NCBI GenBank assembly: GCA_009746045.1
Contig: RPFO01000256.1
Location: forward strand, 952,429 to 1,016,428
DNA from: Mesostigma viride
Taxonomy: Eukaryota > Streptophyta > Mesostigmatophyceae > Mesostigmatales > Mesostigmataceae
Direction of reading: 5' to 3'
Length of the DNA: 64,000 nt
Shown here piece after piece: positions 32,756 through 42,980 of the stretch. The notes under the pieces are model-generated. The model was not told where the DNA came from, did no database searches, and saw nothing but the letters and a program-made list of their open reading frames with translations. Position numbers and translations under genes: made by a program. How positions within the stretch are numbered: position 1 is the first letter of the stretch; each line of letters begins with the position of its first letter.

Positions 32756-35700
32756 TTAGGTGGAGGGCAATTTCAAAATAGCCCGCCAGGCCCGAGGGGG
32801 GCAGGCGGCCATGGCCCGAAGAATAACCTCAGGCAGCTGCACCTCCAAACTGCGGTGCAAGCCCACATAATGGGCAACCGTGGAGCTGCTAAGCCAGCGC
32901 CCCCGGCCCTGGATGTCCCCCATGCTGCGACCCGCGAGGAAATCGTGAGTGGCACCTCCATGCCGCAGCCCGTGAATGGTGAAAATCTGGGCGACCCCCA
33001 AGGCCTGACTCGCAGCCTGCCAAATGCGCCGGAATTGCGGGTAGGTGAAAGGGAACACGGCCTCCCAAGCGTGCTTACCCGCGATGCAGTGACGGAGGAT
33101 GGTTTCAGACATCACATCTTCTACCACCACTGACTGAGTCTTGCCCTTAGAGGTCTTGGTAGACCTCAGCAGTAGGGCGCCCCGTTGAGCCGGCCCAAGC
33201 CGAACGTCAGGCTGGAGGCGCACATGGCCAACACGGAGGTTCAGCGCCTCCGAGATTCGCAGGTAATGGCGGAACACGATGACAACCAGCAGGCCCGCAA
33301 GGCGCTGACCTTGCATGACCATCGTGCTGGCAAGTGCAAACGCCGCCTCCCATGGAATGGGAGGAGGGGCACGGGGGGGCACAAGTGTTTTCCACCCAGC
33401 GAGGACGCCACGGGCCAAGTCCCACCGCTTCACCATACCGGGATAATAAAGTTGCAACCCCATCAAGGCATTGACACACACTTGGCGGCTGTACCCCCGA
33501 AAATGAGCCCAGGCGACATACGCACAAAATGTCTCCTCAAGGGTGTCAGCTCGTGACGATGACCCGTCCGCCCGCCCACCAGCCTCCCACCAAGTCAAGA
33601 GGGAATCAAGACCACGACGGTAGGCCAGCAAAGTAGCCGGCTTTACTTTCCCCTCTAGCAATGGAAGGTAGCTAACAGGTGCAGGGGGCCCCGGGTTAGG
33701 ATGGATGCCTTCCGCGGTCAGGTCGCGCACCCAGCCTGCCAAGAAAGTCGCCATGGATTGGCCGCGAGAAACGCCATCGGCTGGTTGAAGTGCACTCGGC
33801 GTCCACACCCACTGGGAACGACTCCCCGTGGCGAGGGTCAGCGCGCACAAGCGGCGGCACTGCTTGTTGAGCTTGTGGGATGAGGACCGCCCCTTAGCCA
33901 AGCAGCCCAACGCCGCGGTGGAGTCCACCAACCTCACCACCCGCTTGCCTCGGTTTGCCAAGCTGCGCGCACTCCTCTCCACGCCCTTCACTGCAGCCCG
34001 CACCTCCTTCTCGTTGATGTGCATCCCCGGATCCCGCCAACGACTCCGGACCCCAACCCGCCATTGCTGGCTAGTGATTGCTTGTTGCGCCCGCGCGCTC
34101 AGTGGCCTAGGGCCAGCGTAGGCCACCTCACTTGGTATGAGCAAAGTCGGGTACCCCCGCACCTCTCGTGCCCTCGCCAGCTCCGTCACATCGCCCGGCT
34201 CCATGGTTGCGTACACGACACCTTGCCCGTAGGTGGACGCGTCAGATGCAACCACCTCACGGGCCAAAGGTGCGCTTCGGTCAACCCTTAGCATGGGAGC
34301 CAAGGCCAGGGCACACTCTAACTCCTCCCGCACCCCGGCCCACAGCACCCAGGATCGCTGCCCCCACCCTTGCAGGCTGATGAATTTGAAACATTGCTGC
34401 CAAATGGACAAGCAGCTGCGGCTTAACATCTGCAGCCACAACCACCGCCCCAAGACGGCAGCCAGCCCCTCGGCCGTAGCTCGGCCTCGAGTGAGTATAG
34501 CCTGCGTGTGGGCGATCACAAGGTTGAGCTGCTTGACCGTTGGTTCCAGCACGCCGTTCCGTCGGTGCACCACCCCTAGGGCTTCTAGCTCGTCCCCTTC
34601 CAGGCTCGCCATCTTAGTCTTCTCCTTAGACGGCACAAGGTTGTTAGGGAGGTAGCCTTCCTCAATAGCGCGCGTGATGAGCTGGTTCACCGCCTCGCAG
34701 GTCCGCCCGTTGCTGGCCACCAAGTCATCAATAGTGATGGACAGCATGGGGGCAGGGGGGTTTTCCAGGTCAATCTGAAGCTCCCCGGCGCGCTCCTCCT
34801 TGTACTCGATGGCCAAGCGCAGTGGCTGGCCACACTCGTCGCGCACCAAGGTGAGCTCACCTGCGCTTGAGAGGTAGTTGACCTGGCGCCTCGGATCCAG
34901 GGCACCGGTCATGTAGAGCACCATCTCATGGATGGCCTCCCCCAGCGCCACCGCATGGGAATGTCCCATGGCCAGCACCTTGAGCACGGGCCACACCTTC
35001 CGCCTGGGCCCTGCCAGACCTACGCTAGTCGACCACACACTAGGAAGCCCTTGGTAGTCCCACCACCACTCGGGCACCTCGATGGAATAGTAGTATGACA
35101 CGAGGTCGCTCTTGGCGCAGTAGCACCAGCCTTTGATGTAGACCTCCACGAGGATGCCCAGGTGGGGTAGCAGGATCTTGGGGGGGTCCACCCACAGCAG
35201 GTTGCCCAGCTTCCTGTTGACGATGAACCGAAGCTCACCCACCCCCTTGGCCACTCCAAAGCAGCCATCCACCCACTTGGGCCGCCTCTCCCGGAACGCC
35301 ACCATGCCCACGCCCGCTGCCCGGCTCATGAGCTTGCCCCATTCAGCCATGGAGCATCCCCGGCTGGGCTTGGGCACATTCCAATACTTTGCGCTCGCCA
35401 CGACCGCTGGCTTGATGCAGTTCTCTTCGCTGGCATATATCTCCCGCCAGCTCGGCCGCATAGCCAACAGGTCGAGCAGCCGTGCCTTCCCCGCCACCTC
35501 CGCCTTTGGTAGACTCACCGCGTCCGCGCGCAGTTGTTCATACTTATTCTGCTTCCCATATATTGCATCAGCACCTTCTTGCTCCTGGCCTGTCGCAACG
35601 CCCCCTACGCGGCGACTGTGCCAGGTGCAGTGCCTCTTGACCCTCGCAAGGGCCTCCTCCCTCCCCTTAGAGCACGCCCCTCTAGGGTTAGGAGGAGGGT

Positions 35701-35880
35701 CTTGCCCCCCTCCCCACAGCCAATTAAGCCAACGCACTACCTTGCATTGCAGTGTGTACTCGCGGTGGCGGCGCGTGGCACGCTGTCGCCGGCGTGCCGA
35801 TCTCACCCTGCCCCACGCGGTGTACGCTGGCCTAAGTGGGTATGGCAGCGGGAAAAGGGAGCGGTCCCGCTGGGATTCTA
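32756..35880 (-). CDS. YR retrotransposon Pol: reverse transcriptase, RNase H, tyrosine recombinase
   Basis: The open frame runs from 36199 to 32756 (1147 codons), but its first 100 or so codons overlap gag in another frame, so the real start is probably near or after 35880. Residues below count from 36199. RT: AKSDLVSYYYSIEV (about 385) and ITIDDLV (about 491). RNase H: VVASDASTYGQGV (about 650), NEKEV (about 728) and VDSTAALG (about 758). A GIHPNPGPP motif at about 833 resembles the end of 2A-like sequences. Tyrosine recombinase: FRHYLRISEAL (Arg about 980), KTSKGK, HGLRHGGATH (about 1078), GRGRW and HYVG (Tyr about 1110). All catalytic positions of both domains appear intact, so this copy may be functional. 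Confidence 0.92.
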
Positions 35881-36933
35881 TTTCCCTACTTGTTGAGCCT
35901 TGCTGAGCTTGTCCAAGAGGATGGCAGTTTGGAGAGCTGCCTTGACAGCCGGGGTGGCTGACAGTGCAGCCTCCTCCCCCAATGGCAGGAGGTGGCTGGC
36001 CACCTTCCACCCCCCCCCTCCTTGCCCTTCCACCTGCAGCAAGGCCGCCACCACCCTCATTAGGTACTCCATGCCCACAAGCTCCCCGGCTGCTGAGCCC
36101 AGCTCCTTGAGAAGGGTGTCCATGGCCAATGCAATGTTCATGACAATTTTCCTGTTCTCCATGTTCCGCCAATTTCCAGGCTTTACCGTCATGACCCACG
36201 ACCGGATTCCCATCCCATTGTCGCTGGCGTCCTCCAACACCCCCGGCAGCACCCGCTCCGAAACCCGATATTTCACGCTCTTGGCTCGGCTTGGCAGCGC
36301 CACCCCTTTCGAGGCCTTGAAGTGGCTTCCCGCCCCCTCCATTCCTCCCAGCGCTGCCTTCAAACCTTGCATGAATTTCTCGGCTGCGACCTCCCCCTCC
36401 TCGTCCTCCTCGTCGTCCTGATTTTCGGTTTCCGGAGGTGCCCCAACGAATGTCGCCAACCTCGCCCTCATTTCCTTTCCGACAGCCCCCCCACCTGCCG
36501 AAACCTTGGCCGCGCCTTTCGGCTTGGCCATTTTTCGCTGCGCAGGTGTCGTTGGTGGCAGCGCCTGATCCTCCTCCTCGTCCGCCGCGAGATCTGCCAC
36601 GGCCAGCAGTTTTGCCACCAACGTTCCGTTTGGGTCACGTGCGTCCAACACGTCGCCAACATCAACGTGATCGGCCAGCAACTGCACGACAGACTTCAGC
36701 TGGCTCGAGCTCCACGAGCTGGCGTCCGTCACCCAGTCCTCGGCACCGAAGACCTGCTCGACTGCCCCCACCGCCTCTGCGGGGCTGATGCACTTGGCGA
36801 GCAGAGTGGCGAGCTGCTTCTTTTTGGCGCTGAAGGCGACTGGCGCGTGACTGGCGGCAGCAGCCCGCGGTGTGGGCGTCCCGTCCTCCCCGCGCGCTGC
36901 CTGCCCTCCTGTAGCTTTGCGCCCCTTCGGCAT
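35878..36933 (-). CDS. YR retrotransposon ORF1 (Gag-like)
   Basis: This 351-codon frame starts MPKGRKATGGQAARGEDG and ends DKLSKAQQVGK at 35878, immediately before the Pol region. It is Ala/Lys-rich at the N-terminus, has an acidic centre (EDEEGEVAAEKFMQGLKAAL) and a helical C-terminal half (GNWRNMENRKIVMNIALAMD). No zinc knuckle is visible. Position ahead of RT and size match the ORF1/Gag of DIRS/PAT elements; function as a particle protein is inferred from this. Confidence 0.75.
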   Translation of the reverse strand: MPKGRKATGGQAARGEDGTPTPRAAAASHAPVAFSAKKKQLATLLAKCISPAEAVGAVEQVFGAEDWVTDASSWSSSQLKSVVQLLADHVDVGDVLDARDPNGTLVAKLLAVADLAADEEEDQALPPTTPAQRKMAKPKGAAKVSAGGGAVGKEMRARLATFVGAPPETENQDDEEDEEGEVAAEKFMQGLKAALGGMEGAGSHFKASKGVALPSRAKSVKYRVSERVLPGVLEDASDNGMGIRSWVMTVKPGNWRNMENRKIVMNIALAMDTLLKELGSAAGELVGMEYLMRVVAALLQVEGQGGGGWKVASHLLPLGEEAALSATPAVKAALQTAILLDKLSKAQQVGK

Positions 36934-37456
36934 TGCTGCTCAGGGCCAAAAATGGCTCCGACAGTACAGGTTCGTCAAACCAGAGGTTCGTTTCCCCTGG
37001 CTTGCTGTCGCCGCCCTCGTGAAAAGAAAAGAGGCCGACCTTAGCTAGGTGGGTTTGTTTTTGTCCTTTTTTGCGTGTCATGCGGCCTTGGCCCGGACGG
37101 CATTTTTTCGCCACGCAAATGTTGCGTCTGAACAAATGACGCAATGTGGCGTTCTAATTGCCGGCAGCTTACGTAAGGCTGCCGGGGCTATTAGGTCACA
37201 TATTGCGTGAGAGAAAGAATCTAGATCTAGTTAATCACTACGCCATGAGCCAAGAAACCTAGACAGTGGCAGGTTTATATCTCAACGTAGCTCCTGCCAC
37301 CTGGCCAAGAAAAAACTGGCCAAAGCTTTGGCCACGACTGATCCGGATCAGGCCGCACCGGCCTCAAAAGGTTTGTCACGTGAACCCAATAACCTAGCTA
37401 TAGCGGCTACCCTTCCATCTCACTATAAAGAAACTATGTTCAGAGAACCACGATTC

Positions 37457-37760
37457 AATATACGACAAAAAGTATACGGGCCGTAAAGTTTACGGCCCGT
37501 ATACTTTTTGTCGTATACTTTAGTAAACTTTACTTTAGTATACGAAAAAAAGTATACGGGCCGTAAAAATTACTACCGTATACTTTTTGTCGTATACTTT
37601 AGTAAATTTTACTTTAGTATACGACAAAAAGTATACGGGCCGTAAACTTTACGGCCCGTATACTTTGTGTCGTATGCTGCAGTAAATTTACTACCGTAAA
37701 CGACACAAAGTATACGGGCCGTAACATTTACGGCAAGTATACTTTGTGTCGTATGCCTTA
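37457..37760. repeat. Subterminal palindromic repeats of the CACTA-ended element
   Basis: The block consists of alternating GTATACGGGCCGTAAA and TTTACGGCCCGTATAC words joined by AAAAAGTATAC or TTTTTGTCGTATAC stretches, making many overlapping inverted repeats. The same words occur at 31872-31950 and 50925-51270. They are candidate transposase-binding arrays. Confidence 0.75.
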
Positions 37761-39130
37761 CAGGCCATTTTTTACGTCCACTTGGCGTCCACTAGAATTA
37801 ATGTCACGCTACGTACACGCCGCGTACACCGAACCGAGCCTAGTACGGGGCCGTAACCGAAACGGACCCCGGTTACGGTCTTGTTGTTGTTGTTGTTGTT
37901 GTTGTGTCCCACGCCGCACATGGGTAGCAGAGAATCTATACTGGCCGATACGGTTTTGTACTTGTCCCGTTCTAGGTACGGCACAGAGCGGTTGCGTGTT
38001 GTTCTTGTTCTTGTTCTTGTTCTTGTTCTTGTTCTTGTTGTTGGTTCCCACGCCGCGGAAGTTAGTTAGTTAGTTACTTGAATCCCACGCCGCGGAAGTT
38101 GTTGTTGTTGTTGTTGTGTCCCACGCCGCGGAAGTGCAGCAGAGATAAAATAGCAGAGATAAAATATTTGTCGAGGGCCGGATAGAACGGTTGCGTGTAC
38201 GGGACTGGTTTCAGGAACGCCCCCGTACCTGTGCTAGTCGAGTTTGCAGGTGGGGAGTTGTGAACCGCCGCGCCGGGCGAGAACGATTTTTCGAATTTAT
38301 CAACGATCACAAGCGTCTGCCCTTGCAACGCTTGCCTCATAATTAGCCGGCCATGCCGATTTGCAGTCGCCAGCCGGTCAGTAGTGGTGAAAGAATATTT
38401 GGACTAAAAAAGAATCGCGGGCTTATTGCGCCTGAAGAAGAAGAAAGCCAAAGGCGCATTAGAACAAGCCTTTGGAGCCGCAGTTTAGCATGATTGAGTT
38501 ATCATTTTTCCAGCCATCTACAGCGCTCTCTCCGATACAGCTACTAGCCTACCATGGCGTAGTCCTTAGCCAGCTACATCAATTTGTTCGTCTTTGTTCC
38601 TAAAGGAAATTGAAATTTCGTGACATCGTGCGCATGCGGCATTTCACGAAGCTACTGCAATCGCATTACGCTAAACAAAGTAAGCCAATGTTCCTAATCA
38701 GCGCCCGCATATGCATGCCACGTTTAGTCGCAAGGAGTCGCATAGACTATCTGTCTCACACTTTGTTAATCATCGCTCATTTGCTTACTGCTCCATGAGG
38801 GGAGCTGTGTACTACTGATTCTCTATCTTTTATGTATGGCAGTCGACTTATTGTCTTTTGCCATTCTTCAGGAATCCACTCGTTCCCGTCGCTTGACAGG
38901 CTACTAAAGATGCCTTTGAGTTACGCGACATTTTCGGCCTCGTTTACTCTACACCCGGCACATCTGGGCTACTCATTATGTGCCGATGTCCACTGTAAGT
39001 TATTCAAGTTTTTTGCCTTGCATGGTTGTCAGTTTTGCTGGGCAATTTCTCCCCACCGAGATCTCTTCTTTCGCTTTGGCAACGCCATGCTATTGTATGG
39101 TATGCCTTCGTGCCATGCTAGTGGGAAGGT
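37761..39130. other. CACTA-element interior with TTG and CTTGTT microsatellites; no gene recognised
   Basis: Short tandem runs are TTG at 37880-37903, CTTGTT at 38000-38040 and TTG at 38098-38118. The words CCCACGCCGC and GGTAC...ACGG recur next to them, suggesting local duplication. From 38340 to 39130 I see ordinary mixed sequence without a supported ORF. Confidence 0.5.
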
Positions 39131-39561
39131 AGGTTCACGTGCTTGTTCGTTGTCAAGAGAGGAATGCGTGTGGGTGGGTGGGTGAACGCACTTTTTCCCT
39201 GTCAAGGGAGGGATGCATGTGGGGTGGGTGAGTGCAAGTGCTTTTTCCTGTCAAAGGAGGGATGCATGTGGGGTGGGTGAGTGCAAGTGCTTGTTCCTTG
39301 TCAAGGGAGGGATGCACGTGGGGTGTGTGGTTGCACGTGCTTTTTCCTTGTCAAAGGAGGGATGCATGTGGGGTGGGTGAGTGCACGCGCTTGTTCCTTG
39401 TCAAGGGAGGGATGCATGTGGGGTGGGTGGGTGCACGCGCTTGTTCCTTGTCAAGGGAGGGGTGCATGTGCAGTAGGTGGGTGCACGTGCTTGTTTCTTG
39501 TAAAGGGAGGACTGCATGTGGGGTGGGTGGCTGCATGCGCTTGTTCCTTGTCAAGGGAGGG
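39131..39561 (+). repeat. 51-bp minisatellite, left part (continues at 48045-49466)
   Basis: The unit contains GAGGGATGCATGTGGGGTGG, GTGGGTGCACGTGCTTGTTC and CTTGTCAAGG. It is 51 bp, so all frames stay open and produce Cys/Gly/Trp-rich repeat ORFs that are not genes. Copy B is inserted inside one unit, duplicating GAGGG at 39557-39561 and 48045-48049. Confidence 0.92.
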
Positions 39562-39969
39562 AGTTAGCTGAGATACCTCGAGGCTGACTTGTGGCCGGAG
39601 CCACACAGGGGAACATACAGTGTGACCGGAGTTATTCTGGCGGAGACAGAATAACGGTGCCGAGCGCCGGTTGTGGCGCGACGCACACACGTGTACGCAA
39701 GTTACGTAGCTAGCAACTAGTCTAGTGGACGTTGTGCGTAGTAACGTTGCTCCAGGTCTAGAAGCCTCTAGAACCTGGACACGTGGCGGACAAGTGAGCG
39801 TAGTCCAGTTGTCCTAGGGATCTCGTGTGAGTGATGTGTCCACGACATATAATGTGTGCCCACATATGGAGTGAATAATGACAAGGAACGCCCGATCCCT
39901 GGCGTTGCTGCAGCCATCATTCTCACACTGAGTCCCCAACGTCTCCGACGTACATCTATATATCTAACT
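39562..39969 (+). repeat. Copia-1 copy B 5' LTR (3' LTR 47637-48044; copy A 3' LTR 51855-52262)
   Basis: Three 408-bp copies occur in the window. Each ends with perfect 6-bp inverted termini, AGTTAG and CTAACT. A TATA-like CATATAATG occurs at about 39846. The two copy B LTRs look identical by eye; the copy A LTR differs at one or two positions (for example TTACGCAGC for TTACGTAGC). Confidence 0.95.
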
Positions 39970-39979
39970 TGGATTAGAC

Positions 39980-42900
39980 ATGGCGCCGAAGAACTCGGAA
40001 GCTAAGAACAACAATGTCCGTCCCACCCTTCAGCGGGGAGGGGCAGGAAACGGTCGGGGTCGGCCTCCCGCTAACCGGGAGCCCCCCATTACCACGAGAC
40101 TGCCTTTCCCGGCGTCTCAGAGGAGAATTTCTCCTCGCAGTTCCCCACCGCGGGAGCGTGACGAAAATGTCACCTACCGCATGGTGGTGGCGGACACCCC
40201 TCGCCGGCAGCGTGAAGCTGTCGCTGCCGAGGAGTCTGCCCCCCAGGGGAACAGGGGCACCGGGACTCGCAACGAGTCCGAGGTTGCCCCGCACCTCATG
40301 CCACCCGCCCCAGGGCGACAGGTGGAAGAGGATTCCTCCTCTATGGAGGAGGGGGAGGCTTCACCCTCTCCTAGGAGAGAGGTGACCTCCGGCCAGACGA
40401 GGTCCTCGTCTGGCAACACCTCTGTCGGGAGGGCGCTGGCAGGCATGAGCCTCGGCGCGAACCCGACCCCTGCGTCCCAGGACGCAGGTGAGGTTTATGT
40501 TGACGGTTGGGGCCAGCTCCCCTTCAAGATCCCGGTGCGTAATGCACCAAATTTTCTGCCTTTCGACGGCTGGCGACTCCGCCAGCAGAGTACCCTCCCT
40601 GGCGGCTTCGTCCTGACCAAGTTCGCGGTTCAGGCGGTGGCGGCCGAGCTCCCGGAGGACGTCCATTGTCGTTTTTCGCATGTCCAGGTTGCGATTCTGA
40701 TCCGGCTGTATTCTTGGCCGTGAGACAAGGTGTAACTGCTCTCGACATGTATTCGGAGGCTCGCCAGGTGGCAGCGGCCACGGTGGTGGCCAAGCCACCT
40801 CGGCCGGCCGAGGAGATGCCAAGGATGCCACCTGTCGTGCCAGTCGGCTGGGGACCTGCGACGGCATCCCCTGGTTCGGCAGCGACATCGACTGCGTCGC
40901 AGCAGCTGGCTGCAACTGTGTCGCCCCCGGCGTCGGCGGCGACCTTGCCGGCCGCGGCATCCAAGACTGCAGCACCGGTGGGCGCCCCGTCTTCTCCAGT
41001 AGCGACAGCGACAGCGACAGCAGCAGCGACAGCGACAGCGGCAGCGACCCCTAGGCGGGCGGAGGGCAAGCGCCAGCCGCCTCCCCACGACACACCCGCC
41101 GCTGAGTCGGCACCGTCGGCATCAGCCGACAACACCAACGCCATCACCACCCACCCCCCGCGAAGGCGGGTGCTTCGGCACCCCCATCGCAGTCCCAAGC
41201 CCCCGGCAGGGCCGGCAAGGGACCTGCCACGGCCCAGGCCGTGGCAAGGGATCATCCATCTCCCCCAGGGGAGGAGGATGTGGCCATGGAGACAGCCGAG
41301 GCACGCATCCCTGGGGATGACGTCGTCTCACTCCGTGAGCCAACCCTTTGGCGCGCAGTCCAGCGCTGCGCCCAGGGTATCCAAGGGGTGGCCAGCGAGA
41401 GGCTGGACGACAGGTTGGCTGAACACACCAGCCTGTTGTGTGCGATCATCTATCATTTGCTCGATCAACCCTCGATTGAGCCGATGACCAGGAGGATGTG
41501 CGAGGCACTCCTGCCCGCCCTGCAGACCTTGCTGCGAGGCAAGAAGATCAGGGTGAACCTGGCGATGGTGGAGATGGTGCAGACGTTGCACCGGGTGTGC
41601 ATGCAGCAAGCAAGTATGTATCTCCCCACTTGGTTGCGTGTACAGACAGGTAGCCAGCAGGGGGGGACGTGCAGCAGACAAGCTCATCTAGCAGTGAGGA
41701 TAGTGATGTTTCTCTCACCCCTACCTTTGAGCAATGGGAGGCAGCTAGGGCACGCAAGAGGCAGGCACAGAGTCAGGGTGTGCAGGGGGGCATGGACATG
41801 TCATCTTCACCAGCACATGTTGTGCAGGCACCTAACCCCCCAGTGCAGCCAGCCACGCGTAGCAGGCCCTCACAGGTCTCACCTAGCATCCCAACACTGC
41901 CAATGCTGCTACATCCCCAGGCAGGTCTTCTTCTCCCTCTCCCTCTTCACCCTCTCAGGATTGGCCAGTCTATAACGAGCATAGGCCAATTGACAGGATT
42001 ATGGTGAGGGGGCTGCCAGAGGGGTATACTAGGCAGCAGGGTGCTCAGCTTCTTCTCTCTCTCAAGCTCGCTAGGGAGGAGCTGAATATCAAGAACTGGT
42101 TTGGGGCACTCATGCAGGGTGATTTCTTCCACCAATCCAATCCCTCCATCCAGCACTTGGTATCCATATATCAGCAAAGGTATCCCAGGTGGCAGGACAC
42201 AGGGTAGGGAGCCATGGGAGAATTTTCTGCGTGATCTGCATGACCTGCTGTCTGCTCCCACCACTGTTGACATGTACTCTGCGTTTAACTGGGTGAAAAC
42301 CTATAAGGTAGAAACTCAGAACTATGTAGCAGAGATCAAGAAGTGGGAACTTGCAGTGAAGGCCCACCCCGAGGTTAGCAAGCTAGATCACAAGTGGCTT
42401 GTTCATTCCCTGCTCGAGAAGCTTAACCTTGATCGTAACACCTTTGCCATGATCACCACAGGCTTGGCCACCCATTGGGAGTCGATGAAAGAGGCTCTCG
42501 ATTATGTTAAGCTAGCCCTGGGTCCACTGTGTCAGGACTCAGCCCCTCCCCCCTCTACCTCTTCCCCCCTGCTGTCAAGCGGGCCGGGGGGAGGAATCAG
42601 ATGAGGAGGGTAAGGCCAGGAAGGCCAAGGACAAGCGTCCTGTGACGCTAGGGGAGGTGAAGACTCTTATGAGTCAGTTTGTTAAGAGCCTCAAGGGCAA
42701 GGGCAAGGGCAAGGGCAAGGGCAAGGGCAAGGGGCAGGGGAAGGGGAAGGGTAGGTCATCCCCCCCAGGGGGGAACGCTAACAAGTCTTCTGGGGCTGGG
42801 TCCTCCACCCCCAAGAAGGATGTGAAATGTGTGCGTTGTGGGCGTCGTGGACACAGCAAGGACAAGTGCCACAAACACAAGGAGCACCTGCGCACCTGGA

Positions 42901-42980
42901 GGTGCTCTGCCACAAGTGCCTGGGACCGCCTCACGGGGACCCCGCCAAGTGCACCAAGGAGCCGTGGCAGCCCCTAAATG
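39980..42980 (+). pseudogene. Copia-1 copy B Gag, in several frames
   Basis: Gag starts at ATG 39980 (MAPKNSEAKNNNVRP), ten bases after the LTR. The coding sequence passes through the frames at 39980-40723, about 40680-41240, 41241-41620, 41669-42000, 42001-42190 and 42101-42604, then 42642-42977. Early regions are Pro/Arg/Ala-rich; a helical capsid-like part includes LLRGKKIRVNLAMVEMVQTL (about 41535-41594) and KWLVHSLLEKLNLDRNTFAM (about 42393-42452). The C-terminus has Lys-Gly repeats and the knuckle CVRCGRRGHSKDKC. Several slips are repaired by one added base, and a GTATGT...CAGCAG pair at 41614-41670 could be a small intron. Either the gene is decayed or the bases are mis-called. Confidence 0.65.

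Larger units (their letters stand above)
31955..37456 (-). mobile_element. PAT/kangaroo-like tyrosine-recombinase retrotransposon with split direct repeats
   Basis: Read on the minus strand the order is A1 (37456-37021), ORFs, B1 (32683-32548), A2 (32549-32116), B2 (32090-31955). The A copies (about 435 bp) and B copies (136 bp) are near identical. This A1-ORF-B1-A2-B2 layout is the split-direct-repeat structure of PAT-type YR retrotransposons. The three junctions share a short TTC core, consistent with recombinase-mediated integration without target duplication. The element lies in the left subterminal region of the CACTA-ended element. Confidence 0.9.

Noticed and set aside
33701-36900. Plus-strand ORFs of 60-250 codons over the YR element
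   Set aside because: They are shadows of the GC-rich minus-strand Pol and Gag frames, which have all the conserved motifs.
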